From Pseudoruegeria sp. HB172150 (lineage in GTDB: Bacteria > Pseudomonadota > Alphaproteobacteria > Rhodobacterales > Rhodobacteraceae): a stretch of DNA of 64,000 nucleotides. A program made the position numbers and the translations under genes. Where the stretch lies: NCBI RefSeq assembly GCF_013184805.1, contig NZ_JAATNG010000001.1, positions 868,001 through 932,000 on the forward strand, written 5' to 3'. Below are positions 1 through 8,164 of this stretch, piece by piece. Every line of letters begins with the position of its first letter. Within the stretch, counting starts at the first letter, position 1. A model generated the notes under the pieces. That model ran no database searches. It was not told the DNA's origin and worked only from the letters and a program-made list of their open reading frames with translations.

Positions 1-524
1 TGCGGGTATCGGTTTGTGCCTGGAGATACATTGATGAAGCTCGACACAGTCCACTTCACACTATCGAAATAGTCATCATTGGCCGCTTCTTGCACAGAAC
101 AGCAATCTTGTGGTTTTTGGTGGGTTGGGTGGTAGTAGGTGTGCGTATGCAGTACTTTATTTTAATACACAACAACTTAGGCAAGGCAGTGGCGGAGACG
201 AAAGAAATCGAACCAGAGATATGTTCCTTTTTTCCAACCTCCGGAAAACACGGCACAAACTCAGCGTAGGAATTGGGTAGACGTTTGATTTTGAACAACT
301 TTTCAGATCTTTAGGGCTCGCTTGTCCGATGAGCGCAATGGTCCCTTCACGTCGTTCCTTTTGCCAAACGTCATCTGTTAACCGGCGCCGTGGCAGCGCC
401 CGTTCAAACTGTCGCCGAGTGCCGCCTCAGTCGTTCCCTCCCGGCACGACGACAAGACACCAGCCTGTACAGTGTCTCGGGTCAATATATGGTTGACGTA
501 AGTGAATTAGAGTTCGGTTGAAGC
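1..524. other. Gene-poor stretch left of the HEPN-LOTUS gene
   Basis: No convincing coding region is visible. The DNA is richer in A and T than the chromosome to the right. The only recognisable object is the partial tRNA-Ser 3' end at 190-214. It is probably mobile-element DNA that continues left of the window. Confidence 0.5.
190..214 (-). repeat. Partial tRNA-Ser 3' end, att-like copy
   Basis: Compared with the 3' end of the intact tRNA-Ser (1680-1704), 22 of 25 positions match. The first 13 bases, covering the CCA end and acceptor strand, are identical, and the TCGAACC T-loop segment is also kept. The rest of the tRNA is absent. Such truncated 3' copies are the usual distal attachment site left when an element integrates into a tRNA gene. 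No integrase gene lies between the two copies. Confidence 0.65.
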
Positions 525-1388
525 ATGACGGCAAATTCTGACGAAACAATGCAGGCGCTTCAGCATGAGGTCCAGCGATTACTGGGTCGGTGTTTGCTGC
601 GGTTACAGCAATACGAACGTCTGATCAAAGCTATTATGGGGGACTGCGAAATCTCGGGGCCGGCTCATGCCTTGGAGGAAGTGAGGGCCGCGCGCATGAC
701 CGCCACCGCCGGCAAGACGCTCGGAACCATAGTCGGCGAACTCCTGGGATCGTATGTTGTTCCCAATGAGGTCGACACTCCGATACCGACCTCAACCGAT
801 ACCTCTGATGGCCACATCTCAATCGGCAGCCGGCTGCAACTATCGGACGCGGATTTCGCCCGGACTGAGAATGACCTGAGGGATTTGGTGCTTCTGCGGA
901 ACAACCTGGTCCATCATTTCATTGACCAGCACGACATCAGAACCCTGGACGGATGCCGTGGCGGCCGCGATGCCTTGATCAAAGCCTACACCCGGATTGA
1001 CCGGCATTTCGAAGAACTCCGGGCATGGGCCAAAGGCATGCATGACGCTCGTCGGGCGCTCGCGGGGGTCGTCCAATCAGATGCATTCCACGACCTCGTG
1101 GTGAATGGCATTCACCCGGATGGCACAGTGTTCTGGCCTGGCGCAGGCATTGTGCGCGCGCTGCAGGAAGCTTCTGGAGTGTTGGCCGTCAAGGGTTGGA
1201 CGACCGTCGCGGAGGCTGGCAGGTGGATTGCGGAGCGGTATCCAGAACAACGGCCCGAGAAATATGGATGCAGCAGTTGGCGGCAGGTCGTGCATGAATC
1301 GCGCTTCTTCGAACTACGGTACTTTGAAGTCGGTGCACTTCGCGTTGCCCGGTATCGGGATAAAAAACGCCCTGCGAACCCAAGTTGA
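525..1388 (+). CDS. HEPN-like protein with C-terminal OST-HTH/LOTUS domain
   Basis: This is a 287-residue soluble protein. Its helical N-terminal half contains RNNLVH (Arg125-x4-His130), the R-x4-6-H signature of HEPN ribonuclease-fold proteins. The C-terminal 70 residues (W..V.EAG.WI....P...PEKYGCSSWRQVV) match the OST-HTH/LOTUS pattern, a winged-helix RNA-binding domain. An RNA-binding or RNA-cleaving role is inferred, not shown. The gene lies alone between the two tRNA-Ser attachment-like copies, which suggests accessory cargo, perhaps for defence. ATG start at 525 with no strong Shine-Dalgarno. Confidence 0.65.
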   Translation: MTANSDETMQALQHEVQRLLGRCLLRLQQYERLIKAIMGDCEISGPAHALEEVRAARMTATAGKTLGTIVGELLGSYVVPNEVDTPIPTSTDTSDGHISIGSRLQLSDADFARTENDLRDLVLLRNNLVHHFIDQHDIRTLDGCRGGRDALIKAYTRIDRHFEELRAWAKGMHDARRALAGVVQSDAFHDLVVNGIHPDGTVFWPGAGIVRALQEASGVLAVKGWTTVAEAGRWIAERYPEQRPEKYGCSSWRQVVHESRFFELRYFEVGALRVARYRDKKRPANPS

Positions 1389-1679
1389 GGCCCGTCTGCA
1401 GGCAGGCTGCATCTTATGCCATACGAGGCTGGCTGGGTCGGCGGGCTGCCTGGGAATTAGGTGGCCATCAGCTTTCATTCAACCGAAAGTCAAGTCCAGC
1501 GCCGGAAGCGGCCGCCGACAACCGTATCGCGCCAAACGCCAAACAGAGACTCGGGCCGTATTGGGCGGCTATTTCGCCTGTGAATTCGAGTCTCTTGAGG
1601 CCAACGCCCCGCACAAGTCGCGGAAAACACGCCACAATACGTGAGGTATAAAATCGCTCAATATCAATGCCTTATGTCG

Positions 1680-1769
1680 TGGCGGAGACGAAGGGATTCG
1701 AACCCTCGAAACGGTTTCCCGTTTACTCCCTTAGCAGGGGAGCGCCTTCGACCACTCGGCCACGTCTCC
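1680..1769 (-). tRNA. tRNA-Ser (anticodon GCU)
   Basis: A 90-nt gene with a 7-bp acceptor stem (GGAGACG pairing with CGTCTCC), discriminator G and an encoded CCA end. The anticodon loop carries GCT within CTCCCCT-GCT-AAGGGAG. The long variable arm typical of type II tRNAs (GTAAACGGGAAACCGTTTC) and the T-loop GGTTCGAATCC are present. It reads AGY serine codons. Its 3' end faces the att-like copy at 190-214. Confidence 0.96.
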
Positions 1770-1919
1770 GCCGACCCTCCTAAATGTCCGGTGCCAGAGA
1801 AACAAGGACAATATTGAACGGGCAGGTGGGAGCGGCGGGTCGACCACACGACCGAGACGGACCTGCGTGGTCAATGCGGCCGCGAGACCCGATCCCTGAA
1901 GCCACACCAGTCCTTCGGC

Positions 1920-2504
1920 CTACGGTTTGTCGCTCAGCACGCGGTACCCGCGCGGTTCAGCCGGATTGCCGCTGACGATGGCGTAATCTTCGACGTCCGA
2001 AAGCACGACGGCCCGCGCGCCCACCACTGCGCCCCGACCGATGGTCCGGCCGGGACCCACGAACGCGTCTGCTGCGATCCATGCGTCTTCACCAATGGTG
2101 ACTGGCGGGCGTGTCAGGTCAAAGGTCGGGCTGGATATGTCGTGGCTGCCGGCGCAGATATGCGCGTATTGCGATATGGTTGCCCGCGCCCCCACGGTTA
2201 TCCGGCCGATCGAATAGAGCCTGGCGGCGTATCCCACGGTGACGTGGTCGCCAAGGGTCAGGTTCGACGGCATGAAGATATCCGCGCCCGGGTTAATGCG
2301 GACGTTCTTGCCGACACTGGCTCCGAACATGCGCAGCAGGAACACCCGCCACGACCAGAAGAACGGGCGCGGCGTGAACCGGAACAGCGGCCAAAACAGC
2401 CACCAGAGTATCCGTGTCAGCTGCTCCTGCTTGCTGTACTTGATGGCCTTGCGGTTTGCGTCGATGTCCAGCCGGTCGGTAGCCGTTTTTTCCGATGGCG
2501 ACAT
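1920..2504 (-). CDS. WcaF-like putative acetyltransferase (left-handed beta-helix)
   Basis: 194 residues. Hexapeptide repeats (V.IN.GA.I, LTLGDHVTVG, ITVGARATIS, VTIGEDAWI, TIGRGAVVGA) predict a left-handed beta-helix O-acetyltransferase. HICAGSHD resembles the catalytic His segment of the WcaF/maltose acetyltransferase family. An aromatic stretch near residues 30-55 (LWWLFWPLFRF) may bind the membrane. The family acetylates sugars in exopolysaccharide synthesis. No glycan genes lie nearby, so the substrate is unknown. Confidence 0.82.
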   Translation of the reverse strand: MSPSEKTATDRLDIDANRKAIKYSKQEQLTRILWWLFWPLFRFTPRPFFWSWRVFLLRMFGASVGKNVRINPGADIFMPSNLTLGDHVTVGYAARLYSIGRITVGARATISQYAHICAGSHDISSPTFDLTRPPVTIGEDAWIAADAFVGPGRTIGRGAVVGARAVVLSDVEDYAIVSGNPAEPRGYRVLSDKP

Positions 2505-2590
2505 TCAGCAAGCCTCCAAGGTCACAGAACAGCTCTGATACCAGAGCCGCGGTGATTGCGCTATGCGGTCAATGCCCGGCGGTCAACGTT

Positions 2591-3394
2591 TTACGACAGC
2601 ACAACGAAACGGATCGCGCGCTGGATCTCGAAAAAATCCGTCGCCCGGAACTCCAGCACTCGTGGTTCCGGATGTTCCATTCCGGGATACCAGCTGCCCT
2701 TGTAGGCTTCGACCGGATTGGTGAACTCGACGCGCAGCTCCCATTCCTGCGTCTGCTGGGGCAGTCCACCGGCGACGCCACCGGTCAGCGCGGCTTCGAC
2801 GCCGTCGCGGATCTCCTCGACCGCTGCGGCGGGGCTCAGCGACTTCGTCGCCGGGCCGAACCCTTCGCTGGTCGCCACGGTGGCGATGCCGGGCACAAAG
2901 GCTTCCGCCTCGGCACACATGCCCATGTCGCCGGACAGGAACACCGACGGCACGCCGTAGCGGGCGGCGCAGAGTGCGTTCAGCGTGAATTCCGACGCGA
3001 CTTCGCCGTTGATCAGCAGGCGGGACACGCGACCGGTCAGCGTATGCGCCAGCGGGTTCGTGTCGGAGCCGGCCTTGTTGTGATAGCCGGTGTAAAGTGC
3101 TGCATCGAAGCTGTCGTCGATGCCGAACATCATCAGGTCGGGATGGCCGCTCCAGCCGCGGACAATGCTGACATAAGAGGGCAGGCGCGACAGGATCAGG
3201 TTGCGGGCCGTGGAATGGGCATCCTTGACCAGGATCTCCTCGGCCCCGGCTGCCTTGGCGCCTTCGCAGGCCGCAACCAGCTCATCGGTCATGTATTCAC
3301 GGAATTCGGCGTATTCCGGCTTGTCCTTGAACGCCTCGTTCCAGTCGGTGATGCCGGCCGTTCCCTCGATATCGGCGCTGATGAAGATCTTCAT
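2591..3394 (-). CDS. dppA: M55 family D-aminopeptidase (DppA-like)
   Basis: 267 residues beginning MKIFISADIEG, the metal-binding N-terminus of the M55 (DppA) family of zinc-dependent D-aminopeptidases. HST and YHNK segments follow as in the family. It would remove N-terminal D-amino acids from peptides in the cytoplasm; there is no signal peptide. It is the last gene of a minus-strand cluster with a Dpp-type transporter and a penicillin-binding-type hydrolase, which fits D-peptide catabolism. Only 15 bp separate it from the upstream PLP enzyme gene. Confidence 0.87.
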   Translation of the reverse strand: MKIFISADIEGTAGITDWNEAFKDKPEYAEFREYMTDELVAACEGAKAAGAEEILVKDAHSTARNLILSRLPSYVSIVRGWSGHPDLMMFGIDDSFDAALYTGYHNKAGSDTNPLAHTLTGRVSRLLINGEVASEFTLNALCAARYGVPSVFLSGDMGMCAEAEAFVPGIATVATSEGFGPATKSLSPAAAVEEIRDGVEAALTGGVAGGLPQQTQEWELRVEFTNPVEAYKGSWYPGMEHPEPRVLEFRATDFFEIQRAIRFVVLS

Positions 3395-3409
3395 GCTTGG
3401 TTCCTTTTC

Positions 3410-4498
3410 TCACGCCAGTTCCGCGACAGTGGCGATCAGCCGGTCGATCTGTTCGGGTGTGTGTTCCGAGAACACCGCGATCCGCAGGGACGGCCTGTCT
3501 GCCGGCGCATCGGAATAGCCGCCCGGGGCCACGAGTTTCACCAGGATATCCCGCACGGCCAGCCCTTCGGCAATCGCCGCAAGATCGCGGCCGGCATCGG
3601 TCAATGTCACGATAGGCACCGGAGTTTCGGCGACGTCGAAACCAAGCGCTCTCAGGCCGGACCGCATCTGCGCGACATTGGCGCCGAGACGCCGCCGGAT
3701 CGAATGATCGGCCGTCAGCAGCCGCAGCGCCGTCAGCCCGGCGGCGGCAGCCGCGGGCGGGGGAGGCGAGGCGCCCCGCATGATCCGGGCGCGTTCCTTG
3801 ATCCGGTCTCTCAGCGCCTCGTCGCCCGGAATGATCCCGCCCAGGCCACCGAATGCCTTGCTGAGTGTTCCGGCCACGTGGCTGCGCGGTCCCTCCGCAG
3901 CGAAATGCTCCAGCAAGCCGCGCCCATGGGTGCCCAGCACTCCGACACCGTGACTGTCGTCGACCACCAGCCGGCCATCCTCGTATCTGTCTAGAATGGC
4001 GCGATAGTCAGCGAGCGGGGCCAGGGCGCCTCCGGAAGGAAACACCCCGTCGGTCACAACGACCGGCCGTTCGCCGGATCGAAGCTCCGCTTTCAGCACG
4101 TCTTCCAGCGCGGACGTATCCCGATGAGCAAAGGTCACGACGCGCAGGTCCAGCGACGGCACCGCGTCGCGGATGCTGTAATGCGTCGCGGCATCCATCA
4201 GGATCAGGTCGCCCGGCTCGCAGATCCCCTGCATCAACGCCATCGGGCTGGCATAGCCGGAGATCAGGTAGGTGACGTATTCGGCGCCGAACCAGGCGCA
4301 CAGCGCCTCCTGCAGCTCCTGATACACTTCCATCGCCGCCAGCGTTCCCGGCCCCATGCCGAAACGCCGCGTCGCCTCGCAGGCCGCCTCGATCACCTCG
4401 GGCCGTCCGTGCATCGCGTAATAGCTTGTGCCGCAGAAGTAATCGACCTCGCGCCCGTCGATGCGCATGCGCGGGCCGATAGGCCCGTCCATGGCCAT
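3410..4498 (-). CDS. PLP-dependent aminotransferase class I/II, alpha-oxoamine-synthase-like
   Basis: About 362 residues from the ATG at 4498; the open frame extends further upstream but only into the preceding gene. The pattern is that of the fold-type I alpha-oxoamine synthase group (8-amino-7-oxononanoate synthase, 2-amino-3-ketobutyrate ligase): DDSHGVGVLGTHGRG binds the cofactor and GTLSKAFGGLGG (Lys near residue 222) forms the Schiff base. The exact reaction is unknown. Lying between the two peptidase-type genes, it probably processes a released amino acid rather than making biotin, as no bio genes are present. Confidence 0.8.
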   Translation of the reverse strand: MAMDGPIGPRMRIDGREVDYFCGTSYYAMHGRPEVIEAACEATRRFGMGPGTLAAMEVYQELQEALCAWFGAEYVTYLISGYASPMALMQGICEPGDLILMDAATHYSIRDAVPSLDLRVVTFAHRDTSALEDVLKAELRSGERPVVVTDGVFPSGGALAPLADYRAILDRYEDGRLVVDDSHGVGVLGTHGRGLLEHFAAEGPRSHVAGTLSKAFGGLGGIIPGDEALRDRIKERARIMRGASPPPPAAAAAGLTALRLLTADHSIRRRLGANVAQMRSGLRALGFDVAETPVPIVTLTDAGRDLAAIAEGLAVRDILVKLVAPGGYSDAPADRPSLRIAVFSEHTPEQIDRLIATVAELA

Positions 4499-4517
4499 CG
4501 GCGCGCCTACTGCGGCG

Positions 4518-6170
4518 TCACGCGGCACGGCGTTCAAGGAACATCGGACCGACGCGGATGCCCTGCCGCCCGGCCTCGTCCACCGCCCCCAGCTCAAGGA
4601 CCTCTTCCTCGTAGAGCAGCCCGTGCATCCGGAACCGGTCCTTGTCGATGGGCTCGCAGGAATGGGTGCAGAAATACTCGATCAGGCACAGCAGCTTGCC
4701 GTGGCTGTAGGACAGGTACGTGACGTTGAAGTCCGGCCCGTATTCACCCAGATGCGGCGCGATTTCCGGCGGCGGTGCTTCATCGGGGATGTCGGTGGAC
4801 TTGGTCCACTCGGTCTCTTTCCACCGCAACTTGCCGGCCGATGGAAAGCTCAGCTCCATATGCGGATAGTCGGCGCCCTTGCCATAGATCCGTCCGTCGA
4901 TGACAAAGCTCGACCCGCCCGCCGGCCGGATCTGCAGCGGCACGCCGTCGCCCATCAGGTACAGCTTGCCGTCCTTCTCCTTGATCTCCACGACCTCGCC
5001 GGACTCCGCTTCGTGGTAGTTTCCGGGCAGATCGGCGAACTGTTCCGCGGTGATCGGGGCAGGACGCTGGCTGCGCTCCGGTGCCTTGCCCATCTTCCGC
5101 TCCGCCAATGCGATCCGCAGCCCCTCGTTGCCAAGCCGGTTGGCGATCTGGTTGGCGAAATCGAGCGTGGCGAAGATCAGGACGCCAAGCCCCGCGCTGG
5201 GCAGCAGCGCCATCTGCGAGGCATAGCCATAGACCGCACCGCCGTGGCCCACCGTGGTCCAGCCGTCCAGCTCGCCGATGCCGTAGCACAGACCATAGCC
5301 GTTGATCACCTTGCCATGGGCCTTCCGCTGGCCCACGGGTGTCCACATCTCGCGCAAGGAGGCGGGGGAGATTACGCGGGTTCCGTCCGGCGCGAATCCG
5401 CCGCGCAGCAGGCATTGGGCATATCGCGCCATGTCGCCGGTCGTGGAAAAGATGTTCCCGGCCGGCGAACCGCCGAGGTCGAAAACCGGGGCAGGGCTGT
5501 CGCCTTCCAGCGTCCACATGTCAGCCGGTGCCAGCCGCTCTCTGATACCCGGCGCCATCCCGGACGACGTGTCGCTCATGCCAAGCGGCGCCATGATGTT
5601 GCTGTGGACGTAGTCGGAGTAACTCGTCCCGGTGACCTTCTCGATCACCAGCCCGACCACGGCGATGCCGGCGTTGGAATAATGCATGACCCCCGCGCTC
5701 GGATCCTGCTTCAGGGTCGACTGGGCCAGTTCCGCCACGGTCTCCTCCAGCGGCGGGCGATGCGCGTCAAGGTAATGCCCGCTCTTCGGTTCGCGGACCA
5801 GTCCTGCGGTATGACTCATCAGCTTGCGCAGCGTGACCTCCGGCCCGAACGGCCCGGATTCGCGGCCCGCGAACGGGTTGGTCGGCGCGAAGCCCGGCAG
5901 ATAGGTGGACACATCGGCGTCGATGTCGATCTTGCCCTGCTCGACAAGCTGCATGATCGCCATCGAGGTGAACGTCTTGGTGATCGACCCGATCCGAAAG
6001 CAGGTATCTCCCTTCATCGGAAACGACAGGTCCGAACGCTGGATATGTCCCTCGGCCATCAGCCCGTCGCGGTCGACCAGAGCGTAGGAAATCGACGGGA
6101 TCGCCTTGTCCTCGACCTCGTAGGAAATCAGGTCCTCGAACAGGCTCTTGGCATCGTCGGAAATAGTCAT
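4518..6170 (-). CDS. Serine hydrolase, class-C beta-lactamase/D-aminopeptidase-like
   Basis: 550 residues. The SxxK nucleophile motif is S62-I-T-K65. YSN near residue 165 and HGG near 308 complete the active-site set of the penicillin-recognising S12 family. A C-terminal extension of about 200 beta-rich residues recalls the extra domains of DAP-type D-aminopeptidases. There is no signal peptide, so the enzyme should act in the cytoplasm on imported substrates, unlike true beta-lactamases. It lies 12 bp downstream of the DppC-type permease gene. Substrate specificity is inferred from its neighbours. Confidence 0.82.
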   Translation of the reverse strand: MTISDDAKSLFEDLISYEVEDKAIPSISYALVDRDGLMAEGHIQRSDLSFPMKGDTCFRIGSITKTFTSMAIMQLVEQGKIDIDADVSTYLPGFAPTNPFAGRESGPFGPEVTLRKLMSHTAGLVREPKSGHYLDAHRPPLEETVAELAQSTLKQDPSAGVMHYSNAGIAVVGLVIEKVTGTSYSDYVHSNIMAPLGMSDTSSGMAPGIRERLAPADMWTLEGDSPAPVFDLGGSPAGNIFSTTGDMARYAQCLLRGGFAPDGTRVISPASLREMWTPVGQRKAHGKVINGYGLCYGIGELDGWTTVGHGGAVYGYASQMALLPSAGLGVLIFATLDFANQIANRLGNEGLRIALAERKMGKAPERSQRPAPITAEQFADLPGNYHEAESGEVVEIKEKDGKLYLMGDGVPLQIRPAGGSSFVIDGRIYGKGADYPHMELSFPSAGKLRWKETEWTKSTDIPDEAPPPEIAPHLGEYGPDFNVTYLSYSHGKLLCLIEYFCTHSCEPIDKDRFRMHGLLYEEEVLELGAVDEAGRQGIRVGPMFLERRAA

Positions 6171-6182
6171 CGCGGGCGTCCT

Positions 6183-7055
6183 TCAGACTTGGTGGCGCGG
6201 GTCCAGAACATCGCGAAGCGCATCGCCCACGAGGTTCCAGGCCAGAACGAAAAGGAAGATTGCGGCCCCCGGAAAGACCAGCGTGTACCAGAACTGGAAC
6301 GGGTTGCCGGCCTGGCCGACGATCCAGTTCCGGGAATAGGCGATCAGGTTGCCCCAGTCGGCATAGCCTTCCTCGGTACCGACGCCCAGGAAGGACAGCG
6401 CCGAAGCCGACAGCACCATCGAACCGGTGGCCATCGTCGCCAGCACCAGCACCGGGAAGAAGGCGTTGGGAAGGATGTGCAGCACGATCAGCCGCAGGTC
6501 GCTGGCGCCATAGGCACGCGCGGCGCTGACGTAATCCATCTCGCGTATCCGCAGGATTTCGCTGCGCACCACGCGGGCATAGCCCATCCATCCGAAGGCG
6601 GTCAGCGCGACGATGATCGGGACCAGGCCCTTACCCAGGATCACGGTCAGAACCAGCGCGGCGATCAGGAAGGGAACGGCAAGGAACACGTCCACAAGAC
6701 GCATCAGCAGCTCGTCGATGATGCCGCCGTAGTAGGCCGCGATGGCGCCGATGGCGGTGCCGATCAAGGCGGAAATGATGACGACGCCAAGCCCGATCTT
6801 GAACGCGGTGCGGGTGCCCCAGATCACCGCATAGTAGATATCGTACTGCCCCTGCGTGGTGCCGAACCGCGCCTCGGGCGAGGGCGGCTGCGGCGTCGCC
6901 CAGAACCCCGCGCGCGGCGTGTCGTAGGGCGACAGCTGGAACTCGGTCGGCGGTGCCAGCAGTGGTGCAAAAACCGCGATCAGCACGAAGGCAAGCAGCA
7001 ACAGCAGGCCGAACAGCGACATCGGGTTCTGCAGCAGGTAACGAACCACTCTCAT
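6183..7055 (-). CDS. dppC: Dipeptide ABC transporter permease, DppC type
   Basis: 290 residues with an N-terminal membrane segment (residues 14-34), a periplasmic loop and five further helices. The cytoplasmic EAA loop, AARAYGASDLRLIVLHILPN, contacts the ATPases. The GTG/ATG overlap of 4 bp with the preceding DppB-type gene indicates translational coupling. With the DppB-type protein it forms the channel for peptides delivered by the solute-binding protein encoded upstream. Confidence 0.93.
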   Translation of the reverse strand: MRVVRYLLQNPMSLFGLLLLLAFVLIAVFAPLLAPPTEFQLSPYDTPRAGFWATPQPPSPEARFGTTQGQYDIYYAVIWGTRTAFKIGLGVVIISALIGTAIGAIAAYYGGIIDELLMRLVDVFLAVPFLIAALVLTVILGKGLVPIIVALTAFGWMGYARVVRSEILRIREMDYVSAARAYGASDLRLIVLHILPNAFFPVLVLATMATGSMVLSASALSFLGVGTEEGYADWGNLIAYSRNWIVGQAGNPFQFWYTLVFPGAAIFLFVLAWNLVGDALRDVLDPRHQV

Positions 7056-8089
7056 CGCGTCTTCACCCTCGGGTCGAGCATCGGATAGATCAGGTCGACG
7101 ATCAGGTTCAGCGCCACCAGCACCAGGGCGAAATAGATGCCGAAGCCCAGCACCGCAGGGAAATCCAGCCCCGCCGCGGATTTCGCGGCGAACTGGCCAA
7201 GACCGGGGAAGTCAAAGATCGTCTCTGTGATGACCACTCCGCCCATCATGTAGGCCAGCTCCATCCCGGCGACCGTCACAACCGGCAGCAGCGCATTGCG
7301 CCGCGCGTGGCGCAGCTCCACCACCTTGCGCGGCATCCCCTTTGCGCGCGCGGTGCGCACGTAATCCTGCCGCAACGTTTCCAGCATCGAGGTGCGCATC
7401 ACCCGCGTGATGCTGGCGACGTTGACGTACATCAGCGTGATCACCGGAGCCACGAGGTGCCGTATCGCGTCGAAGAAGATCGGCCAGTTCCAGTTCAGCA
7501 GCGCGTCGATCGTGTTGGCGCCGGTGTAGCGGGTGAACTCGTCAGAGTTGACCTCGGTAATGGCCCATTGGCTCAATCGCCCGGGTGGGAACCAGTCAAG
7601 CGTGGAATAGAATATCAGCAGCATCAGCAGGCCGAAGACGTAAGTGGGAAAAGACCAGCCGAGGATCGCGAAGACCCGGATCGAATGGTCCTGCCATTTG
7701 TTGTGGTTCGTCCCCGCCCGCGAGCCGAGCCAGATCGCGCATAGAAGCCCGGGGACAAAGGCGAAAAAGACCAGTTCCATCGTTGCGGGGAAAAGAGAGG
7801 AAAGTGCCGTTGCCACCGGCTGCCGCGCTGTCTCGGACCAGCCGAGATTGCCGTGCAGGATGTTGCTGAGCCAGCGCGCGTATTGCACCGGAAACGGGTC
7901 ATCCAGACCATATTGCTCGATCATGGTCCGGATCATCTCCTGCCCGCCCTTCAGGTAGTCGTCGGTGGGGGCGTAGGCTGCCAGCCGCTGCGTCGGGCTC
8001 AGCGACATCTGCAGGCCGAAGATCATCAGCGAGAGGGCGAACAGCACGACGGGCAGCATAATCAGCCGTCGCAGGGCATAGGTCATCAT
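7052..8089 (-). CDS. dppB: Dipeptide ABC transporter permease, DppB type
   Basis: 345 residues starting MMTYALRRLIMLPVVLFALS, with the first helix typical of the DppB/OppB family and the EAA loop RTARAKGMPRKVVELRHARRN. It lies 75 bp downstream of the solute-binding protein gene, with a strong hairpin in the gap, and overlaps the DppC-type gene by 4 bp. Inner-membrane half of the peptide transporter. Confidence 0.93.
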   Translation of the reverse strand: MMTYALRRLIMLPVVLFALSLMIFGLQMSLSPTQRLAAYAPTDDYLKGGQEMIRTMIEQYGLDDPFPVQYARWLSNILHGNLGWSETARQPVATALSSLFPATMELVFFAFVPGLLCAIWLGSRAGTNHNKWQDHSIRVFAILGWSFPTYVFGLLMLLIFYSTLDWFPPGRLSQWAITEVNSDEFTRYTGANTIDALLNWNWPIFFDAIRHLVAPVITLMYVNVASITRVMRTSMLETLRQDYVRTARAKGMPRKVVELRHARRNALLPVVTVAGMELAYMMGGVVITETIFDFPGLGQFAAKSAAGLDFPAVLGFGIYFALVLVALNLIVDLIYPMLDPRVKTR

Positions 8090-8124
8090 GCGGGGGTCGG
8101 GTCCGGAAAGGTCGTCGTATCGGG

Positions 8125-8149
8125 CGCCGGGCGGACATGCCGCCCGGCG
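8125..8149 (-). promoter_or_regulatory. Intercistronic hairpin between SBP and permease genes
   Basis: Perfect 10-bp stem (CGCCGGGCGG and CCGCCCGGCG) with a 5-nt loop, located after the SBP stop codon. No T tract follows on the minus strand, so it is probably not a full terminator. Such stems commonly protect the upstream mRNA and let the binding protein be made in excess over the permeases. Confidence 0.7.
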
Positions 8150-8164
8150 TCGCGGATCTTGTGA

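Noticed and set aside
56-298. 80-codon frame on the minus strand
   Set aside because: Includes the tRNA-Ser fragment and low-complexity Thr/Pro/Lys stretches; no start signal.
2495-3994. 499-codon open frame on the plus strand
   Set aside because: Antisense to the M55 and PLP enzyme genes; Arg/Gln/His-rich composition typical of a shadow frame in high-GC DNA.
4461-7088. 875-codon open frame on the plus strand
   Set aside because: Antisense to the serine hydrolase and permease genes, with no coherent domains and a composition rich in Arg, His and Gln.
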